Positions 60,001 to 64,000 of a DNA stretch of 64,000 nucleotides are shown here, piece by piece (the first letter of the stretch is position 1; every line of letters begins with the position of its first letter). Under the pieces are notes generated by a model. That model was given only the letters and a program-made list of their open reading frames with translations, ran no database searches and was not told where the DNA came from. The DNA is from Hippophae tibetana. Lineage: Eukaryota; Streptophyta; Magnoliopsida; Rosales; Elaeagnaceae. Location: assembly GCA_037013495.1 (NCBI GenBank), contig CM072812.1:35422501-35486500 (forward strand). The letters run 5' to 3'. Both the position numbers and the translations under genes were made by a program.

Positions 60001-61548
60001 CTTGTTTGACCTATCTGAATAATAATAAACACAAAGACAAACCTTAATGAATCGGTTAGTGAATGGAGAGCAGCTTTTGATGCAGTATAAACACCAGCCC
60101 ATGGTCCAGGAGACAACACAGTAACACTCCCAACATTAACTATTTTCCCCTTTTTCCGTGATGCCATGTGAGGAACAACAGCTTGAATCAACCTCATGGG
60201 ACCTATCACATGCAAGAACACCACATTAAAGGGAGGTAAGCAACTGCAATCTGTAATCTGCTGTTATTTTGTTATGTTTTCAGGTAAAAAAGTAGAAAAG
60301 TGCAAACAAAGATTAAATTGGGATGCATGAGGAGGATAGAAGGTAAAAAACATCAACATGTGGGGTACTTAGTTGTCAAATAGTTGCATTCCAGTCCCAT
60401 TACCCAGTCCTAACTAAAGATCTTACATAGTTGTGATGTGTTAAATGTCACACGGATTCTTTTAAAACACTAAATGCCTTATGTTTTTAGATAGGTATTT
60501 AGGTGCCAAATACACCTGTTTTATCAAATTTTTTTTGGTAAATTTTCACCTATTTAGAGCATCGAGTAATTAAATCCAAATCCATATTGTGTCGATTGAA
60601 TATATATATTTCATAAAAAATGAATATTTATGAGTAGTCGATGGAACATAAGATGCACTTCACAAATCCAATAGTTTGCTGAGTTCTCTTACTCGATCCC
60701 TTCAGTTTTTTGGCTGAATTACGTTGAAGTAGATTGGAAAATTTAAAAAAAAATCCTTACAACTATAAAAATATAACCTCGATAATATGAACGTAATTCA
60801 CCATTGAACAGATTTAAAATTTAAATAACTATAATTTAATTTAAATGATACTCAAATCATCAAAATTCAATAAATAATAAATAATATGATGATAAATTTA
60901 TACTATTAATAAAAAAAAATTGGTGATAGACTTGTATTAATAATAAAGAATTTAGTGTAAATTTATCACAAAAATGATATATTTATACAATTAATAATAT
61001 TTGAGTTTATTTTTAGAATATATTTATATTTTATATTTCATCTTTAATCAACAATTTTTTTTAAATTATATCAATTATTTATTTAAATTTTAAAAATTTA
61101 TAATTATTTTTATTATTTTAAATTAATTTATAATAAGATTCTATTAATATTTATTTGTATAAAAGAATTATGTATTTATTTGCGTAAAACTACTAAGAAG
61201 AATAGGGTTACCATAAACATTAGTATCAAATGTGAGCTGAAAAGAAGAGAGAGGAATCTCGGCAAGAGGACCAACAGATAACACTCCAGCATTGTTCACC
61301 AACACATCTATCCGACCAAACTTCTCCAACACAGTTGACACAACACACTGCACGCTCTCTTCGGACAGAACATCCATTTCTTGAAGAAAGAACCTCCGAT
61401 CGTCTTCAAGATTTTCCATCGAACTCAACGACCTACTCGTTGCCACCACGAAACAGTCCTCGGCGGCGAACGCGTTTGCAAGCGCGTGGCCTATGCCTCC
61501 CTGCGTGCAACCAGTTATCAGAACCACTTCTCGGCCGCAGAATTCCAT
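57016..61548 (-). CDS. Short-chain dehydrogenase/reductase (Ayr1-like)
   Basis: Classical SDR oxidoreductase using NAD(P)H, resembling yeast Ayr1 (1-acyl-dihydroxyacetone-phosphate reductase). The substrate here is not provable. Exons on the minus strand are 61548-61212, 60202-60043 and 57352-57016; junctions are in phase and the stop is TGA at 57018-57016. Starting at MEFCGREVV gives 277 residues; an upstream in-frame ATG at 61578 would give 287. Motifs are TGCTQGGIG (cofactor glycine motif), NNAG, the GSVTVLS serine region and YTASK (catalytic Tyr and Lys). The C-terminal [18 protein letters not shown] is hydrophobic and probably membrane-associated. A CTATAAAAGG TATA box at 61604-61595 favours the second ATG. 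Intron 2 (2690 bases) contains an L1-type LINE fragment in the opposite direction. No breaks seen. Confidence 0.9.
57840..59990 (+). mobile_element. L1-type LINE fragment with ORF1 only, in SDR intron 2
   Basis: Antisense to the host gene. A 5' UTR-like stretch from about 57840 leads to an ATG at 58516 and an ORF1 (DUF4283/zinc-knuckle type of plant L1 and relatives). Visible parts are [37 protein letters not shown] and [11 protein letters not shown], then a CX2CX4HX4C knuckle [14 protein letters not shown] (59124-59165) and a Ser/Gly-rich tail to about 59695. Frame breaks occur around 58695 (in-frame TAG), 58800 and 58970. No endonuclease or reverse transcriptase follows: a T/G-rich, 3' UTR-like stretch follows directly, so it seems internally deleted. 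Target duplications not identified; limits approximate. Confidence 0.7.
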
Positions 61549-61594
61549 GCTTGAACCTCTGGGATCTTCCTGAATCATTGATTTCTATGGATAT

Positions 61595-61604
61595 CCTTTT
61601 ATAG
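61595..61604 (-). promoter_or_regulatory. TATA box of the SDR gene
   Basis: The minus strand reads CTATAAAAGG, close to the plant TATA consensus. Transcription would start about 25-35 bases downstream (near 61570), at or past the first ATG (61578), so translation probably begins at the ATG at 61548-61546. Confidence 0.65.
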
Positions 61605-64000
61605 TAGTAAATTTAGAGAAAGATCCAAATTCGAAGCAGTTGTTTTATGATCTATTTATTTTTGTTTTCTCGAATAATATTACACTTACCAATTTCTTTC
61701 GATAGTTGAATGGAAGATTACAATATTAATATTGGTTATATACCTTCAATGGGGGAGTGGGGTCATAAATATATCGTGTATTAGGTATTCATGTATTTTG
61801 GTTAGTTAGAGTAAAATAGTATCACTTAAATACATTAGTTTAAATAAATAAATAAATTATAAATAAAATATATTATTTTAAGAAAATAATAAAAATATTT
61901 AAATACAAAAATATTAAAATAATATAATTTATTTTTTAAAACTAAATAATTAATTTACGTTACTAAATATTAAATAACATAAATGTTTATTTTAAGAGAA
62001 CTTAATATATTTTTATTTTTTTAATACACAGTTGTATTTATGGCTTAAATTACGATTTGTTTTGGAATCAAAATATTTTGAGAAACATAATTATTATATT
62101 TTATAAATTTTTAAAAAATATACTCGAAACCTATATTATAAAACTAGTTTAGTAATAAAAGAAAAATTATCACTTCTTAATCTACAAACATTACACAAAT
62201 AAATTATAATTATTTTCTATATATAAATGAATAAGTAGCATGACAATTTGGCTACTATACTAATATATTCATATTTATTAAAATTGATACATTTTATTCA
62301 CTTTATTATTACTTTTTTGACACCTAAGATATTGTTTTTGTCAATTTTTTTTAATGATTTTTTAGTATAAAAACTTAAATTATATTGAATTAAATTTTAA
62401 GAGTTAGTAAATATTTGAAGATAAAAATATCTCAAAATTTATAAAAGTGAAAAATAAAATGATTACAATCAATAAAAATTACTTAAAATGACTAAAATAT
62501 ATATAAATATAAAAGTAATATGACTTAAGTACACCAATATAAAATAAAATTACTAATATATCTCTTCTATGAAAAAATCTCCAAGTACACATGGTTCAAT
62601 TTTCTTGGTCCACGTCACATTTAAAAAATGAAATGGGAACAATATGCGCAGATCAACTAAATTTTAATTCAACATAAACTGTTTATAAGAAGATTCTTAA
62701 TTCAATTAAAAATATATATTAATAATTTAAACTCATTATTATTGAATATTATTAATATATTAAACAATTTATATTTATTAATTAATATTTAAATTAAGAT
62801 AATAATTTAAATATTAAATAATTAATATAAATTATTTATGAAATTTCTATTTACTTAACCCTATAGGCTTATTCTAGTTTGAAAGATATGCAAAGTTCAT
62901 CGCTTAAAATTTATCCTCTAATCTTATTAACATCTTACAAAGAACTTACTAAAGCATTGGAATTGGCACGACATCCGACAATATTGTTCTTTTGATTGTG
63001 TGTACTAATAACTTACAGGATCAACATGAACGTTTAAATTGAATTCAACATCTAGCCTTGTTTGTGGGAAGAAATTTGATGTTCTAACTAATTTGAGCTT
63101 AAAAAACTTAAGAATATTTATTGTGTTTTTCTTGTTCTTCGTCAAGTTTTTTTATCCATTTTTTTCCTTCAAAGACTTATTTTATATCCTAAGTAATTAA
63201 AATAAGTTCCCAATATACTCTTGATGACATCTTGCTTTCGCAACAAGTTGGTAATTCAGATGCGCCCAAGATTAACCATCTAACCTCGGTATGTTTTAGG
63301 AAAATGAGAACACCAAGTGGGAGCTTAGTTGTTTTGATTCTGGGTCATTGTTACTAGCCATCTAGGAAACAAATCCCCAATAAGGGACCCTTTGAAGCAT
63401 TGAGCAAGAACTGGATCCTAGATTGAGCCACACACCAATCATTGAGCCAAATGAGGAAATCAGATTGCTTATCTTTTCAAAATAGGAATCATACAAGATT
63501 GTTAAGGTTAGAGTTGGCACCTCCATACTCTAAAAATTTTAGATCATCCTAGATGAATTCTTGTGACAAAACGTCGACTTTTTCACATGGTCAGATGAGG
63601 ATATGCTAGGAATAGATAAATGGATAATAGTATATTGCCTGAATGTAGACCTAGACGTTAAACCCGTTAGATAAAAGATGAGATCATATAACCTAACATG
63701 CTATTTGTTGTATGGGGTGGTGAGTGTAGTCTACATTTCATATGAGATAAGCATTGCATTATTATATTATGTTTATCTAATATGAATACACTTAGTGGGA
63801 GCATTGCATATGTTCAGGGGGAGTTTGCATATTTATGTTGCATGTAGATTGTGTAGTTTGCATATTTGTATTGCATGTACATTGTGATTGTTTGTGGTAC
63901 ATGTTAACTATGCTTAGCCTATCATGTATACTTGTTTATTTGGATAGACTATCGATGTGTACCTATATAGGGGAATACAATAGTGTTTGGATAGACTGCA
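61605..64000. other. AT-rich intergenic DNA with retroelement-like edge
   Basis: 61650-62900 is very AT-rich without content. From about 63000 composition becomes more even. 63780-63890 has TTAGTGGGAGCATTG and CAGGGGGAG, resembling the end of a Copia internal region and a purine tract, then a 33-base tandem pair. No domain could be recognised, so a retroelement at the right edge is only suspected. Confidence 0.35.
63823..63888. repeat. 33-base tandem duplication at right edge
   Basis: Two copies starting GTTTGCATATTT at 63823 and 63856, followed by TTGCATGTA, with a few differences. Confidence 0.8.

Overview
This is nuclear DNA of a flowering plant, most likely a eudicot. The base composition is very AT-rich, genes are split by GT-AG introns, and the five recognisable complete genes plus one gene end encode plant versions of conserved eukaryotic proteins. 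Between them lie layered plant transposable elements of the Copia, Ty3/Gypsy, hAT, CACTA, PIF/Harbinger and L1 types. There is no bacterial or organellar signature.

Layout. 1-675 holds the last exon of an ATP11-type mitochondrial F1-ATPase assembly factor. 1739-6711 is TSR3, the 18S rRNA aminocarboxypropyltransferase, in ten exons with one exon junction that does not fit in phase. 12.1-16.7 kb is Acinus (SAP domain, RRM, RNPS1/SAP18-binding motif), with a tandemly duplicated acidic segment. 19.6-29.4 kb is a retrotransposon nest: Ty3/Gypsy pol remnants (+) hold a near full-length but decayed Copia element (-), which holds a 2-kb solo LTR (+). Target-site duplications date the last two steps. 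The Copia leader also carries intronless pieces of two unrelated host genes, ribosomal protein eL37 and dehydroquinate dehydratase/shikimate dehydrogenase. 30.0-30.4 kb is an intron-containing sucrose synthase fragment. 31.9-36.7 kb is a complete-ended but decayed hAT transposon. 38.3-39.2 kb is a CACTA-like element full of hairpin repeats. 40.4-42.3 kb is a three-copy tandem repeat whose third copy is split by a Harbinger-like element filled with degenerate telomere-like DNA. 43.2-44.8 kb is eL30. 44.8-52 kb is AT-rich intergenic DNA with old repeats. 52.6-56.3 kb is an RPRD1-like CID protein whose first intron looks like a U12-type intron. 57.0-61.6 kb (-) is a short-chain dehydrogenase whose second intron holds an antisense L1-type LINE fragment. 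The remainder to 64 kb is AT-rich.

The genes do not form a pathway. Several act in RNA metabolism and translation (TSR3, eL30, Acinus, CID protein), which is common for broadly expressed plant genes. From memory, the order TSR3 - CID protein - SDR matches three neighbouring Arabidopsis genes (AT5G10070, AT5G10060, AT5G10050), so the window may be an old syntenic block expanded by transposons and by the presence of Acinus and eL30. Exon coordinates come from reading splice sites and frame by eye; family calls come from recognising protein sequence, without database searches.
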